Numbered from the stretch's first letter, positions 51,725-60,966 are shown. The stretch: DNA of 64,000 nt from Neolewinella marina (GCF_002631205.1 NZ_PDLO01000003.1:1-64000); one strand, 5' to 3'. The notes: generated by a model not told the origin, from the letters alone. Numbers and translations: made by a program.

Positions 51725-52807
51725 CTACTTGCCCCAGCGCAGTACGGCGGCGGCCCAGGTAAAGCCGGCGCCGAAGGCGGCCAGGGTCACCAGGTCGCCT
51801 TTTTTGACGCGGCCCTCGTCGCGGGCTTCGGAAAGGGCAATCGGAATGGAAGCGGCCGTAGTATTGCCGTAGCGCATGATGTTGTTGTACACCTGGTCGT
51901 CGCGCAGCCCCATGGTGTGGGCTACGAACTGGTTGATGCGCAGGTTGGCCTGGTGGGGTACCAGCAGGTCGATGTCCTTCACGCCGAGCCCCGCGGCCTC
52001 GAGGGTTTCGGTAATCACTTCTGGGAACTTGCGCACGGCCATCTTGAAGACGGCCTGCCCTTCCATGTGGGGGTAGATGCGGCCCTTGTCGAGCATGTCC
52101 TGGTTCCAGAAGACGCCACCGTAGGGCTGGTCGTTAACGGCGAAGTCAACGTCAAATCCCTCGATGCCGTACTTCTCGATGAAGTAGCCACCGTGGGAAC
52201 CGGGGTACATGTAGCTGAGCTTTTCGGCGTAGGTACCGTCGCTGTGCATCCGAGTGGCGAGAACGCTGTTTTCCGGCTCGTCGGTAGCTTCCACGATGAC
52301 GGCGCCGGCGCCGTCGCCGAAGATGACGCTGACGTTGCGGCCGCGGGTGGAGAAATCCAGGCCGACGCTGTGTACCTCCGCCCCGACGAGGAGAATCTTC
52401 TTGTACGTACCGGCGCGAATAAACTGGTCGGCGGTGGTCAGTCCGTAGAGGAAGCCGGAGCACTGGGCCCGGATGTCGAGGGCGGCAATTTCGGTCTTCG
52501 CGATCCCGAGTTCCCGCTGCAGGAGGACGCCGGCGCCGGGAAAGTAGTAGTCCGGGCTCAGGGTAGCGAAGATGATGAAGTCGATGTCTTCCTTCTCGAT
52601 GCCGGCATCCTCAATGGCCCGCAGGGAGGCTTCCACCGCCAGGGTGGTAGTGGTTTCCTTGGTGCGGTCGATGTAGCGGCGCTCCTCGATGCCGGTGCGT
52701 TCCCGGATCCACTCGTCGCTGGTTTCCATGACGGCGGTCAGGTCCTGGTTCGTAACAACATTCTTCGGTACGTAGTGACCGATACCGGTAATCGTAGAGT
52801 GGGGCAT
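51725..52807 (-). CDS. fabH: 3-oxoacyl-[acyl-carrier-protein] synthase III
   Basis: 360 residues from ATG 52807. Catalytic triad Cys116 in RAQCSGFLYG, His285 in LVPHQANLRI and Asn315 in YGNTTAASIP, all in expected positions. The start ITGIGHYVPKNVVTNQDL and DEWIRERTGIEERR are family motifs. Starts each fatty acid by joining acyl-CoA to malonyl-ACP, though the chromosome may have more copies. The protein is slightly longer than E. coli FabH, with an insertion near residues 205-240. Confidence 0.93.
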   Translation of the reverse strand: MPHSTITGIGHYVPKNVVTNQDLTAVMETSDEWIRERTGIEERRYIDRTKETTTTLAVEASLRAIEDAGIEKEDIDFIIFATLSPDYYFPGAGVLLQRELGIAKTEIAALDIRAQCSGFLYGLTTADQFIRAGTYKKILLVGAEVHSVGLDFSTRGRNVSVIFGDGAGAVIVEATDEPENSVLATRMHSDGTYAEKLSYMYPGSHGGYFIEKYGIEGFDVDFAVNDQPYGGVFWNQDMLDKGRIYPHMEGQAVFKMAVRKFPEVITETLEAAGLGVKDIDLLVPHQANLRINQFVAHTMGLRDDQVYNNIMRYGNTTAASIPIALSEARDEGRVKKGDLVTLAAFGAGFTWAAAVLRWGK

Positions 52808-52869
52808 GAAAGTGACTTTATCAGTAGGGGGGGTGAAGGTAGATAAAAACAGGGTGCTTACGGCTCTCG

Positions 52870-53820
52870 TCAGAAGAGCCGCTTGCGCCGAAAGTAAAAT
52901 ATTACGGCCATGCTCAGCATAATGGAGAGCAGGAGAATGAGCAGAAAGGTATAGTTTCCGTTTTGCAGCGGCATGGGAACGTTCATCCCGTAGAAGCTGG
53001 CGATGACCATGGGGACCGTCAGCACGATGGTGATGAGCGTCAGCCGCTGGATGGTGATGTTCAGGTTGTTGGAGATGATGGAGCCATAGGCGTCCATGGT
53101 CCCGTTGAGGATGTTGGTGTAGATATTGGCCATTTCTAGGGCCTGTCCGTTGTCGATGATGATGTCCTCGAAGAGGTCCCACTGGTCTTCATCGTGGCGG
53201 ATGCCTAGGAAATCGGCCCGCTTCATCTTCATTTTCAGCAGTTCGTTGCCGTTCAGGGCATTGATGAAGTAGACCAGGGATTTTTCGATGCTGAGCAATT
53301 GCTTCAGTTCCCGGTTTCGGCTGCTGTCGTAGAGCTCCTGCTCGATGAGGTTGCGTTTCACGTTCAGCCGCTTCAGACAGGTGAGGAAGCGGTAGACGGT
53401 GTGCTCGAAGATGCGCAGCACGAACTGGCTGCGGCGGGCCGGATCGATGTTGCGGAGCTTGTTGTCGATAAACAACTGCAGCACGGGGTGGTCCGGGGTG
53501 GAGGTGATGGTGATCAGGGCTTCCGGGGTAAGGATGATACCGATGGGCACCGTGATGTAGATGCTGTCGTTTTCGGTTTCCACCTGGCTGAGGATGGGGG
53601 TATTGATGACGATCAGCCGCGCGTCGTCTTCCCGCTCGTAGCGCGAACGCTCGTCGATATCCAGGGGGTCCGTGAGAAAGTCAATGGGGAGTTCGTAGCG
53701 CTCCGCGATCTCGGGCAGCTCTTCCGAAGTGAAGGGCGGGGAGAGGTGAATCCAGGTGTCCGGACCTGGTTGCTCCACTGGTCCCAACTGTCCGTTATTG
53801 CTGGCGTAGTAGCTGATCAT
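52870..53820 (-). CDS. corA: CorA-family magnesium/cobalt transporter
   Basis: 316 residues from ATG 53820. C-terminal signature YGMNVP in FYGMNVPMPLQNG between two membrane helices; long helical cytoplasmic part with LLSIEKSLVYFINALNGNELLKMKM. N-terminal domain starts ISYYASNNGQLG. Forms a pentameric channel for Mg2+ or other divalent cations. A TACCTTTG -7 is 27-34 bases upstream. The upstream open frame is a shadow. Confidence 0.92.
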   Translation of the reverse strand: MISYYASNNGQLGPVEQPGPDTWIHLSPPFTSEELPEIAERYELPIDFLTDPLDIDERSRYEREDDARLIVINTPILSQVETENDSIYITVPIGIILTPEALITITSTPDHPVLQLFIDNKLRNIDPARRSQFVLRIFEHTVYRFLTCLKRLNVKRNLIEQELYDSSRNRELKQLLSIEKSLVYFINALNGNELLKMKMKRADFLGIRHDEDQWDLFEDIIIDNGQALEMANIYTNILNGTMDAYGSIISNNLNITIQRLTLITIVLTVPMVIASFYGMNVPMPLQNGNYTFLLILLLSIMLSMAVIFYFRRKRLF

Positions 53821-53846
53821 GCGGGACGTTTTTAATGAAGCGCGGG

Positions 53847-53854
53847 CAAAGGTA
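53847..53854 (-). promoter_or_regulatory. -7 promoter element TACCTTTG for corA
   Basis: Perfect TAnnTTTG on the minus strand, 27 bases before the start codon. Confidence 0.65.
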
Positions 53855-54010
53855 GCAATTCCGGCCGGACAGCAGGCGCACGGTTCCGGCACCGGCGTAC
53901 GCGCCACCACGGCCTGCCCCCCGGCCGTCAATGTGCCCAATTCTCCAGCTACGGGTTGAACACGATGGGGTAAAACCAACCTTTATGGAGTTAGCAATCC
54001 GATTCACTTT

Positions 54011-55051
54011 ATGGGGGCTAACCGAACCATGCATCCCGCCGTACCGAACTTGGTATACGTTTCCGATGACCAGCCCGGCTGGACCCGCAAGCCCTACCGG
54101 GGTGGCTTCCGCTACTTCCGCGAAGACGGTACCGTGATCAAGGATAAACTGATCCAGGACAGGCTGGCTTCCCTGGCCATTCCCCCCGCCTGGACGGAGG
54201 TGTGGATCTGCCCCCTGGAAAACGGTCACCTGCTGAGTACGGGGCGAGACGAAGCCGGCCGCAAGCAGTACCGCTACCATCCCGACTGGATGGCCTTCAA
54301 GCAGTTGAATAAATTCAATACCCTACTGGAATTCGCCGACGCCCTGCCCGGCGCACGCCGTACGCTAAGGGGCATCGTACAGGACAACAGCCGCGGTTGG
54401 GACCACGACCGGGTGGCCGCGGTGGCCATCTCCATGATGGACGAGACCGCCATGCGCGTGGGGAACGCGAGCTACCGCAAGCGCAACGGAACCATCGGGC
54501 TGACCACCCTGAGACGCAAACACGTGGAGGTGGACGAAAACGGCCTGCACTTTGAGTACACTGGAAAGAGTGGGGTAGTGCGCACGGTTGACCTGAGCGA
54601 TCCTTCCCTGGTGGAGGTGGTCACCAATATGAGTGAGCTGCCGGGCTACGAGGTATTCCGCTATCAGGGGGAGGACGGCAAGTGGTATAACCTGGACAGC
54701 CACGACGTGAACGAGATGGTTCGCGAGGTGGTGGGGCCGAAGTTCAGCAGTAAATACTTCCGCACCTGGGCGGGTACGGCCGCTGCCGTGGATGCCTACT
54801 GGGAACTGCTGGAGGAGAACGACGGCGAGCCACCGGAACGGGCCGACCTGCGGGTGGTGGAGCGGGTGGCTGAATACCTGGGCAACACCACCGCGGTATG
54901 CCGCGACTACTACATCCACCCCAGTGTGCTGGCGGCGGTCGTCGAAGCGCGGGTGCCCCCGGAATCAAGCGTCACCGCCAAAGAGGAGGCGCGCTTCGAC
55001 GGGGAGTTCGATCACGATGAGATTATCGCCTACCGTTTGGCCCGCGGCTAG
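54011..55051 (+). CDS. DNA topoisomerase IB (poxvirus-like)
   Basis: 346 residues (ATG 54011; ATG 54029 is an alternative). The N-terminal domain has WTRKPYRGGFRYFREDG and LASLAIPPAWTEVWICP; the catalytic domain has Arg149 (DETAMRVGN), Lys186 (YTGKSG), Arg251 (FRTWAGT) and the nucleophile Tyr301 in DYYIHPSV. It relaxes supercoils by a 3'-phosphotyrosyl intermediate. The bacterial form is of poxvirus size. Convergent with porD; the two coding ends overlap by 29 bases. Confidence 0.92.
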   Translation: MGANRTMHPAVPNLVYVSDDQPGWTRKPYRGGFRYFREDGTVIKDKLIQDRLASLAIPPAWTEVWICPLENGHLLSTGRDEAGRKQYRYHPDWMAFKQLNKFNTLLEFADALPGARRTLRGIVQDNSRGWDHDRVAAVAISMMDETAMRVGNASYRKRNGTIGLTTLRRKHVEVDENGLHFEYTGKSGVVRTVDLSDPSLVEVVTNMSELPGYEVFRYQGEDGKWYNLDSHDVNEMVREVVGPKFSSKYFRTWAGTAAAVDAYWELLEENDGEPPERADLRVVERVAEYLGNTTAVCRDYYIHPSVLAAVVEARVPPESSVTAKEEARFDGEFDHDEIIAYRLARG

Positions 55052-56003
55052 GCACCCGACCTGCAGCGCGGGAAGAGGATCCTCCGGAGCGGATGGCACG
55101 GTAGGCACTCGACTGGGCAGGGTCGACCCGCGACATCATCTGAATCACGGCGTTCTGCTCGGCGGGCGTTGCGGCCTGGTAGATGGCGATGATTTCCTCC
55201 CGCTTGGCATCGACGAAGGCCTGGACCAGCGCGCTGCTGGGGTAGCTCTGGTTGGCGGCCTGGACGTCCTCGATGGCCAGGGTGATATTGTTGCGCGCCG
55301 CGATGGGGTCGGTAAGCATCTGATCGAGGCCCAGCCGGTGGTAGGTATAGGAAGCCCGGCGCAGGGGAATCATCCGGGGGCTCAGCAGGTTCTCCAGCAG
55401 GAAGTAGCGGTTGTTGGTCTTGCCGGCGGCGGTCCAGCCGCCACTGTTCGCGAGACCGTTTGGCAGGCGGTTGTAGATCTGCTGGGCCTGCTCGTAGTAC
55501 GGCTGCCCCCCGAGCGGTGAAAAGGTGTCGTAATCCATGCCCAGTACCAGGTAGGCATAGAAGCCCAGGATGGAAGACAGTTCCGAGGTGAAGCTCTGGT
55601 CGGACAGCTGGATGGCCTCGAATTGCTCGTAGCTGAACTCCAGTCGCTTGTCCTGGTAGTTCAGCACCGGGGTGACCTCGCCGGTGCCGTAGATCGGGCG
55701 GGAGCTCTGGATGGCCAGGGTGCCGGAGTAGCGGTTGGGGACGAGCTCTTCACCCGTGGCCGTTTCCCGGGTCACCTCAGCGAGGGTCAGGAAGAGGGTG
55801 ACGTCGATGCGCTCGTCCTGGCTGAACTTGTCGTCCGTCCAGGTGCGCCCGTTCAGGAAGGTCACCAGGTCCTTTTCCAGGGTTTCAAAGACACGGCGCT
55901 CCGTTTGGGTCACCTGCTGGGTATTCAGGTTGACCGTCCAGTTGATCTCGCTCTGGGCGGTGAGCAGGAAGGAGTGGAGCAGGAGGACGAGCGTCAGTCT
56001 CAT
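55023..56003 (-). CDS. porD: Type IX secretion system protein PorD (DUF4835)
   Basis: 326 residues with a signal peptide (about 1-17, FLLTAQ). Family blocks: EINWTVNLNTQQV, VFETLEKDLVTFLNGRTWTDDKF, PVLNYQDKRLEF, ELSSILGFYAYLVLGMDYDTFSPLGG, ANSGGWTAAGKTNNRYFLLENLLSPRM. DUF4835 is associated with T9SS (PorD). Its position right behind coaBC, with 4-base overlap, is the conserved Bacteroidota order. A low-complexity Arg/Ser/Gly tail ends it and overlaps the topoisomerase 3' end. Confidence 0.87.
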   Translation of the reverse strand: MRLTLVLLLHSFLLTAQSEINWTVNLNTQQVTQTERRVFETLEKDLVTFLNGRTWTDDKFSQDERIDVTLFLTLAEVTRETATGEELVPNRYSGTLAIQSSRPIYGTGEVTPVLNYQDKRLEFSYEQFEAIQLSDQSFTSELSSILGFYAYLVLGMDYDTFSPLGGQPYYEQAQQIYNRLPNGLANSGGWTAAGKTNNRYFLLENLLSPRMIPLRRASYTYHRLGLDQMLTDPIAARNNITLAIEDVQAANQSYPSSALVQAFVDAKREEIIAIYQAATPAEQNAVIQMMSRVDPAQSSAYRAIRSGGSSSRAAGRVPSRGPNGRR

Positions 56004-57202
56004 GGTGAGGGAGTTGGGTGGGCGGGGAGGCGATCGAGGATATCATCTGCCACCTCACGTTTGGGTTTTAACTCAAAGGAGGTCACCTTATTGCCATCGA
56101 TGAGCTGGATTTGGTTGGTATCGTGACCAAAGGCCGCTCCGGCTACCCGGGGGGAGTTGAGCACGATGAGGTCCAGCCCCTTGCGTTCCAGTTTGCCGCG
56201 GGCATTTTCAACGCCGTTCTCGGTCTCCAGGGCAAAGCCGACCAGGAATTGTCCGGGTTGTTTTTGCTGCCCCAGTTCCGCGGCGATGTCGGGATTGCGC
56301 ACCAGCTTCAGGGTAAGACCATCCCCGGTTTTCTTGATCTTTTCCGGGGCTACGGTTTCCGGGCGGTAGTCGGCCACGGCGGCGCAGAGGATGCCGTCGG
56401 TGGCCTGGGGCCACCGCTGCAGGGCCTCCCGGTGCATTTCAAGGGCGGTGCGGACGTGGGTAACGTTAATGCCGGTCCCCTGGGGGGAGAGGGGGGTAGG
56501 GCCTAGTATCAGGTCCACAGAGGCGCCCCGGGCGGCGGCGGCTTCGGCCAGGGCGATGCCCATCTTTCCGGTACTGCGGTTGCCGAGGTAGCGAACGGGA
56601 TCGAGGTCTTCGTGGGTGGGGCCAGCCGTAATCAGGATGCGTCGCCCGTCCAGGTCGTGTTGGCGGGCGAAGTGGGCCCTTAATACTTCCAGGATGCGTT
56701 CCGGTTCGGCCAGCCGACCCTGTCCGACCAGTCCGCTGGCCAGTTCGCCGTTGTCCACATCGATGAGGTGGTTGCCGTAGCCCTGCAGCCTTTCCACGTT
56801 GGCGCGGGTGGCCGGGTGCAGCCACATGTCGACGTCCATGGCGGGAGCAAAGAAGATGGGGCAGCGGGCCGAGAGGTAAACGGCCACCAGGGCGCTATCG
56901 CAGATTCCCTGCGCCAGTTTGGCGAGGGTGGTGGCGGTGGCGGGGGCTACCAGGTAGACATCGGCCCAGAGGCCCAGCTCGACGTGGTTGTTCCAGCTCT
57001 CGTCGCTGTGGACGGAGGTGGTTACCGGGTGGCGGGAAAGGGTAGAAAGCGTAAGCTGACTGATGAAGTCGGTGGCCGCCCGGGTCATGAGGACCCTGAC
57101 TTCGGCACCTTCCCGGATCAGTCCGCGAACGATGAGGGCGGCTTTGTAGGCGGCGATACTGCCGCTGACGCCCAGGATAATTTTCTTGCCGGCGAGGCTC
57201 AA
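56000..57202 (-). CDS. coaBC: Bifunctional phosphopantothenoylcysteine decarboxylase / synthetase
   Basis: 400 residues from TTG 57202, four bases behind the rpoZ stop codon; the longer ATG frame from 57286 lies on top of rpoZ. CoaC half: KIILGVSGSIAAYKAAL, catalytic His in WNNHVELGLWADVYLVAPATATTLAKLAQGI, FAPAMDVDMW. CoaB half: RRILITAGPTHEDLDPVRYLGNRSTGKMGIALAEAA and the end KREVADDILDRL. It makes 4'-phosphopantetheine in coenzyme A synthesis. Same operon as rpoZ, bamD and porD. Confidence 0.95.
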   Translation of the reverse strand: MSLAGKKIILGVSGSIAAYKAALIVRGLIREGAEVRVLMTRAATDFISQLTLSTLSRHPVTTSVHSDESWNNHVELGLWADVYLVAPATATTLAKLAQGICDSALVAVYLSARCPIFFAPAMDVDMWLHPATRANVERLQGYGNHLIDVDNGELASGLVGQGRLAEPERILEVLRAHFARQHDLDGRRILITAGPTHEDLDPVRYLGNRSTGKMGIALAEAAAARGASVDLILGPTPLSPQGTGINVTHVRTALEMHREALQRWPQATDGILCAAVADYRPETVAPEKIKKTGDGLTLKLVRNPDIAAELGQQKQPGQFLVGFALETENGVENARGKLERKGLDLIVLNSPRVAGAAFGHDTNQIQLIDGNKVTSFELKPKREVADDILDRLPAHPTPSP

Positions 57203-57206
57203 GGGA

Positions 57207-57557
57207 CTACAGGTCGTCCTCGTCCTCCTCGCGGCGCTCGTTGTAGCGGTGGTAGAGCTCGTCGTCGAGGTACTCCCGCATAGCAATGAGCACGGGGTTG
57301 GGCAGCTTTTCGTAGAACTTGGAGATTTCGATCTGCTCCTTGTTCTCCACTACTTCCTCGATGGTGTCGGTCACCTCGGCGAACTCTTCCAGTTTCTGGT
57401 CCAGTTCGTGCTTCAGGTCGACGGCCAGCTGGCGGGCGCGGCGGCTGACGATGGCCAGCGATTCGTAAATGTTACCGGTATCGGCGACGACTTTCTGGAT
57501 GTCGCGGGCGGCGGTATCGGGGCTCAGTCCCTGGGCGCGGGCTTTGATGTCAGACAT
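57207..57557 (-). CDS. rpoZ: RNA polymerase omega subunit-like protein
   Basis: 116 residues. Omega-like core: TGNIYESLAIVSRRARQLAVDLKHELDQKLEEF, then an acidic tail with REEDEDDL. In Bacteroidota the gene between bamD and coaBC is annotated as omega (Bacteroidetes type). It overlaps the bamD end by 8 bases. The function is promoting assembly of RNA polymerase; moderately sure since the family is short and diverged. Confidence 0.8.
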   Translation of the reverse strand: MSDIKARAQGLSPDTAARDIQKVVADTGNIYESLAIVSRRARQLAVDLKHELDQKLEEFAEVTDTIEEVVENKEQIEISKFYEKLPNPVLIAMREYLDDELYHRYNERREEDEDDL

Positions 57558-58356
57558 TTTCTAGCTCTTTTAATTCGGCGGTTGATTTTTCGAGGTAGTT
57601 GCGTACCTCTTCTGCGTAGTTGCTGTCCGGGTAGCGGTTGAGGAAGTTCTCAGCCAGCTTGATGGTGGCCCGGAGGCGTTCGGGCTTGCGGGCCCGGAAG
57701 CTGCGCAGGGTGTATTCGTACTGCACCCGGGCCATCAGGTAGCGGATTTCTTCCGCCCGCTGGGTTTCGGGGTAGTCCTTCAGGACGTTCTCGAAACTCG
57801 TGAGGGCCGATTCATAACGCTCGATGTCCATGTACAGTTTCGCGGACTCAAAGTCCTTCAGCTCCATTTTGGCCCGCATCTCGTCGATGAGGCGGTTGGC
57901 CTCCGCTACCCGTTCGCTGTCGGGGTAGCGGTTGGCGAATTCCTCAAACCCCTCGATGGCCTTCACGCTGTAGCTCTGGTCGAGGCGGTAGGTGGGGCTG
58001 AGCTGGTAGTTGGAATAGGCGGACATGAAGTCGGCCTCCTCCCGCAGGGGGCTGCCCCCGTAGGTGGTGGCGAAGTTCTTGAAGTAGTAGCTGGCGAGCA
58101 CGTACTGCTCGGTGTAGTAGTAGGTGTAGGCATAGCGGTAAGCGATCTGCTCGGCCTCGGCCTGCCCCCGGTAGGGCGCGATAACCAGCTCGTAAAGCGT
58201 CTGGGCGCGCTGGTATTCCCCGGCCTCGTAGTAGGCGTTGGCCCGCTGGAGGATGAGGGCCGGATCGTTGCTTGTCCGGATGGTCTCGAATTCCGAGCGG
58301 CAACCGAAGAAGGCCAGGGCGAGGAAAAGAAGGGATAATTTGATGCTGTACTGCAT
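57550..58356 (-). CDS. bamD: Outer membrane protein assembly factor BamD
   Basis: 268 residues, lipoprotein signal ending ALAFFGC with Cys19. TPR series: LILQRANAYYEAGEYQRAQTLYELVIAPYRGQAEAEQIAYRYAYTYYYTEQYVLASYYFKNF ... NYAEEVRNYL shown in short parts here as five helix pairs. BamD is the essential lipoprotein of the BAM complex that inserts beta-barrels into the outer membrane. First gene of the operon bamD-rpoZ-coaBC-porD, with a perfect TATCTTTG -7. Confidence 0.9.
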   Translation of the reverse strand: MQYSIKLSLLFLALAFFGCRSEFETIRTSNDPALILQRANAYYEAGEYQRAQTLYELVIAPYRGQAEAEQIAYRYAYTYYYTEQYVLASYYFKNFATTYGGSPLREEADFMSAYSNYQLSPTYRLDQSYSVKAIEGFEEFANRYPDSERVAEANRLIDEMRAKMELKDFESAKLYMDIERYESALTSFENVLKDYPETQRAEEIRYLMARVQYEYTLRSFRARKPERLRATIKLAENFLNRYPDSNYAEEVRNYLEKSTAELKELENV

Positions 58357-58363
58357 AAGCGCG

Positions 58364-58371
58364 CAAAGATA
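58364..58371 (-). promoter_or_regulatory. -7 promoter element TATCTTTG for the bamD operon
   Basis: Perfect TAnnTTTG on the minus strand, eight bases before the bamD start codon. Confidence 0.65.
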
Positions 58372-58436
58372 GGAGTTTTTAGACAGACACCGAGGGTATG
58401 GCGGATGGTTGTATTTTGCCGGCTACCGACTTGCCG

Positions 58437-59369
58437 ATGATTCCACCCCGCCTCCACGAGTTGCGACTGTACTACAACACCACCATCCGCCCGGAATTGC
58501 TCCGGCTGGAAGGACTGCGCAAGCGCATCTTGCTGGGCATGGGACTGTCCGCACTGGGTATTCTGGTCCTGCTGGGGGTGTTTCTGGCCTACGACCTGGG
58601 CTTTCTCATTTTGCTGCTGGCTTTACCGGTGGCCTTCTACGTGGGGTCACTGTACCTGCGCATCGAACGCTTCCGGCAGTCGTTCAAGCCGGCCATCATG
58701 CGGCTGTTGCTGGACTTCATCAATGACCTGCCGAACTACCGGTCCCTGGAGTACGACCCCAAACGGCCCATCCTGGCGGATCGCTTCGAGCGCAGCGGGT
58801 TGTTCCGGCCCAACCCCGACAGCTACCACGCCGAGGACTATATACGTGGAATTGTGGGTGAGATGGCCTTTGAGATGGGGGAGACCTATGTACAGGAGAT
58901 CAGTCCGGCCAGCAACCGCCTGGAGGTGGTGTTCAGTGGCTTGTTCGTACACGCCATTTTCAGTGAGGAGACCACGGGCCGGCTGGCGGTGTGGCCCCGC
59001 CACAAGCTGCGGCGGCTGAAGCGATCGGTCGATGCCTACATGGGCAGCCGCGGGCGATCGGCGGATATCGAGATCCTCAATCCGGTCTTCCGCGAGAAGT
59101 TTGCGGTATACGCCCACCCCGGCACCAAGGTGGCCGGCATACTTACGCCGCCGATGCAGGAGGCCCTCGTGACCTTCCACGAGCGGGAGGGACGCGACCT
59201 CTACTTTGCCGTCCACAACCAGGACCTGTTTATTGGCCTGGAGCACGGCTATGACCTGCTGGAGCCCCATTTCTTTCGCTCCAACCTGTCCTTTCAGCTG
59301 ATCCGCCAGTTCTACACCGACGTGATGCTGATCCTGGGGGTCATCCAGGACTTTGACCAGACGCACTAG
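58437..59369 (+). CDS. DUF3137-like membrane protein
   Basis: 310 residues from ATG 58437; a -7-like GTATTTTGC sits 18-26 bases upstream, so the ATG at 58398 is unlikely. Two closely spaced membrane helices (about 33-78) with LLGMGLSALGILVLLGVFLAYDLGFLILL, followed by a soluble domain of about 230 residues with RRLKRSVDAYMGSRG and LNPVFREKFAVYAHPGTKVAGILTP. The layout agrees with DUF3137, whose role is unknown. Divergent from bamD. Confidence 0.75.
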   Translation: MIPPRLHELRLYYNTTIRPELLRLEGLRKRILLGMGLSALGILVLLGVFLAYDLGFLILLLALPVAFYVGSLYLRIERFRQSFKPAIMRLLLDFINDLPNYRSLEYDPKRPILADRFERSGLFRPNPDSYHAEDYIRGIVGEMAFEMGETYVQEISPASNRLEVVFSGLFVHAIFSEETTGRLAVWPRHKLRRLKRSVDAYMGSRGRSADIEILNPVFREKFAVYAHPGTKVAGILTPPMQEALVTFHEREGRDLYFAVHNQDLFIGLEHGYDLLEPHFFRSNLSFQLIRQFYTDVMLILGVIQDFDQTH

Positions 59370-59400
59370 TGGGTGATTAATTGTTAGCCTTCACAGCCTG

Positions 59401-60333
59401 CTAGACCAGCGGGCTGGCTTCGTCGATGCCCAGGAGGATGCCCTCCTTCATGGCGTAGTCGCTGACGGTGATGCGGTCGATATTCGCCAGCTCCACGGTG
59501 TAGCGGATCAGCAGCATGGCCACGACGATCAGATCCACCCGCTCGGGTGGGATGCCGGGGATATCCAGTCGTTCGGCGGTGGTGGAGGCCACGATGCGGA
59601 AGTGGAGTTCCTCCATGCCCTTCAGGTCCAGGGTGTGGCTGGTGGGGTGGGGGACCGCCGCGGCGTCCTTCAGTACATCGGCCATGACGTCGAAGGTGCC
59701 GGCCGCGCCCACGAGATGGGTGGTGGGGTACTGCCGGAGGATGTCCTTCAGCGGCACCAGGATGTGGTCGAGGAAGGCGTAGAGGTCACGGATCTCCTCC
59801 TCGCTGATGGGGTCGGTATGGTGGAAGCCCCGGTGGAGTACCGCCACCCCGATGGGAAAGGATTGCCGCCAGTGGACGCCGCGCTCGGAGGCCAGGATGT
59901 ACTCCGTGGACCCACCGCCGATGTCCATGATCAGGATGCGGCCGTCCAGCGGGGGCAGGGCCGCCAGCACCCCCCGGGTGATGTACTGGGCTTCGTGGTC
60001 GCCCTGGATGAGTTTGATCCTGATGCCGGTTTCCAGTTCCGCCTGGCGGACGAACACCTCGCCGTTGGAGGCGGTGCGCAGGGCCGCGGTGCCGATGGCC
60101 GTCACCTCCTTTACGCGGTACTTGCGGATGACGTCCGCAAAGTGGGCCAGGGCGGTGATCCCCCGGTCGAAGGGGGCCGCACCGATGGTCTCAATGCCGT
60201 CGCTGGCGAGTTTGACGAAGATGCGTTCCCGGTACACTTCGTGGATCAACCCATCGGCATCGATGGAGGCAATGAGGATATGGAAGGTGTTGGTGCCGAG
60301 GTCGATGACGGCGCGCAGTTCGGGGGACTTCAT
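59401..60333 (-). CDS. Ppx/GppA-family exopolyphosphatase
   Basis: 310 residues. ASKHA fold: AVIDLGTNTFHILIA (phosphate 1), ATAIGTAALRTASNG, and LIMDIGGGSTEYILA (phosphate 2). Short form, without the C-terminal HD domain of E. coli Ppx. The family hydrolyses polyphosphate or pppGpp. Start overlaps the stop of the barrel gene by ATGA, so translational coupling is likely. Confidence 0.93.
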   Translation of the reverse strand: MKSPELRAVIDLGTNTFHILIASIDADGLIHEVYRERIFVKLASDGIETIGAAPFDRGITALAHFADVIRKYRVKEVTAIGTAALRTASNGEVFVRQAELETGIRIKLIQGDHEAQYITRGVLAALPPLDGRILIMDIGGGSTEYILASERGVHWRQSFPIGVAVLHRGFHHTDPISEEEIRDLYAFLDHILVPLKDILRQYPTTHLVGAAGTFDVMADVLKDAAAVPHPTSHTLDLKGMEELHFRIVASTTAERLDIPGIPPERVDLIVVAMLLIRYTVELANIDRITVSDYAMKEGILLGIDEASPLV

Positions 60334-60962
60334 AGGGCGTTTGGGTTGGGGGTGTCCGGAGTAGGGCGGCCGGGCAGGGGTTCACCCGTTCCGAGGGTAT
60401 AAACGGCTCGCAGGGTAAGACCGCGGCCCCGCAGCCGGGGTTCATCGGGCTGCTGAATATCCGCCACATGTCGCGACCAGCGGAAATTGAACCCGAGCTG
60501 CTCAGTGAGGTAAAGGGTAACCCCCAGGTTCAGGGCAAAGAGGTTGTCGCGCAGCGGCAGGTCGGCGGTGATGTCTTCCCCCCGGAAGTCGGTAATGGTG
60601 TAATCGATGAGCCGTTGGTAACTGGCCCCGGCCTCGGCGGTAATCCGCCAGTCCTTGTAGTACACCATCAGCGGAATTTCCACGGTGCTCAACCGGAAGG
60701 CGTCGTAGGGGCTAACGTTGATGCTGTTCCGGTTGCGTTTGGCGCCTTGCTGGGAGTAGAGGATTTCCGGGCCGAAGCGCCAGCGGTCGCCCAAAAGAGC
60801 CACGACGCGCAGTCCGGCATTTACCCCTGGGCGGTGGAAGCCCAGCAGGTCGTCGCCGTCGATCTGACTCAGGTTGGCCCCCGCCAGCACGGAGGCGCGG
60901 AACGTCTGGGCGGGGGCGGTGACTACCCACAGGCAGCACAGACAGAACAGGAGGGTGCGCAT
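60330..60962 (-). CDS. Outer-membrane beta-barrel protein, PorT-like
   Basis: 210 residues with signal peptide (about 1-19, TAPAQ). GANLSQIDGDDLLGFHRPGVNAGLRV and RFGPEILYSQQGAKR are typical of the eight-strand outer-membrane barrel family found widely in Bacteroidota. The end is a Pro/Thr tail. Its TGA overlaps the ATG of the ppx-like gene (ATGA), suggesting coexpression. Confidence 0.85.
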   Translation of the reverse strand: MRTLLFCLCCLWVVTAPAQTFRASVLAGANLSQIDGDDLLGFHRPGVNAGLRVVALLGDRWRFGPEILYSQQGAKRNRNSINVSPYDAFRLSTVEIPLMVYYKDWRITAEAGASYQRLIDYTITDFRGEDITADLPLRDNLFALNLGVTLYLTEQLGFNFRWSRHVADIQQPDEPRLRGRGLTLRAVYTLGTGEPLPGRPTPDTPNPNAL

Positions 60963-60966
60963 GGCT

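Noticed and set aside
52808-53182. Extended N-terminus of FabH
   Set aside because: Antisense-frame overlap with corA; the FabH family starts at MPHSTITGIG.
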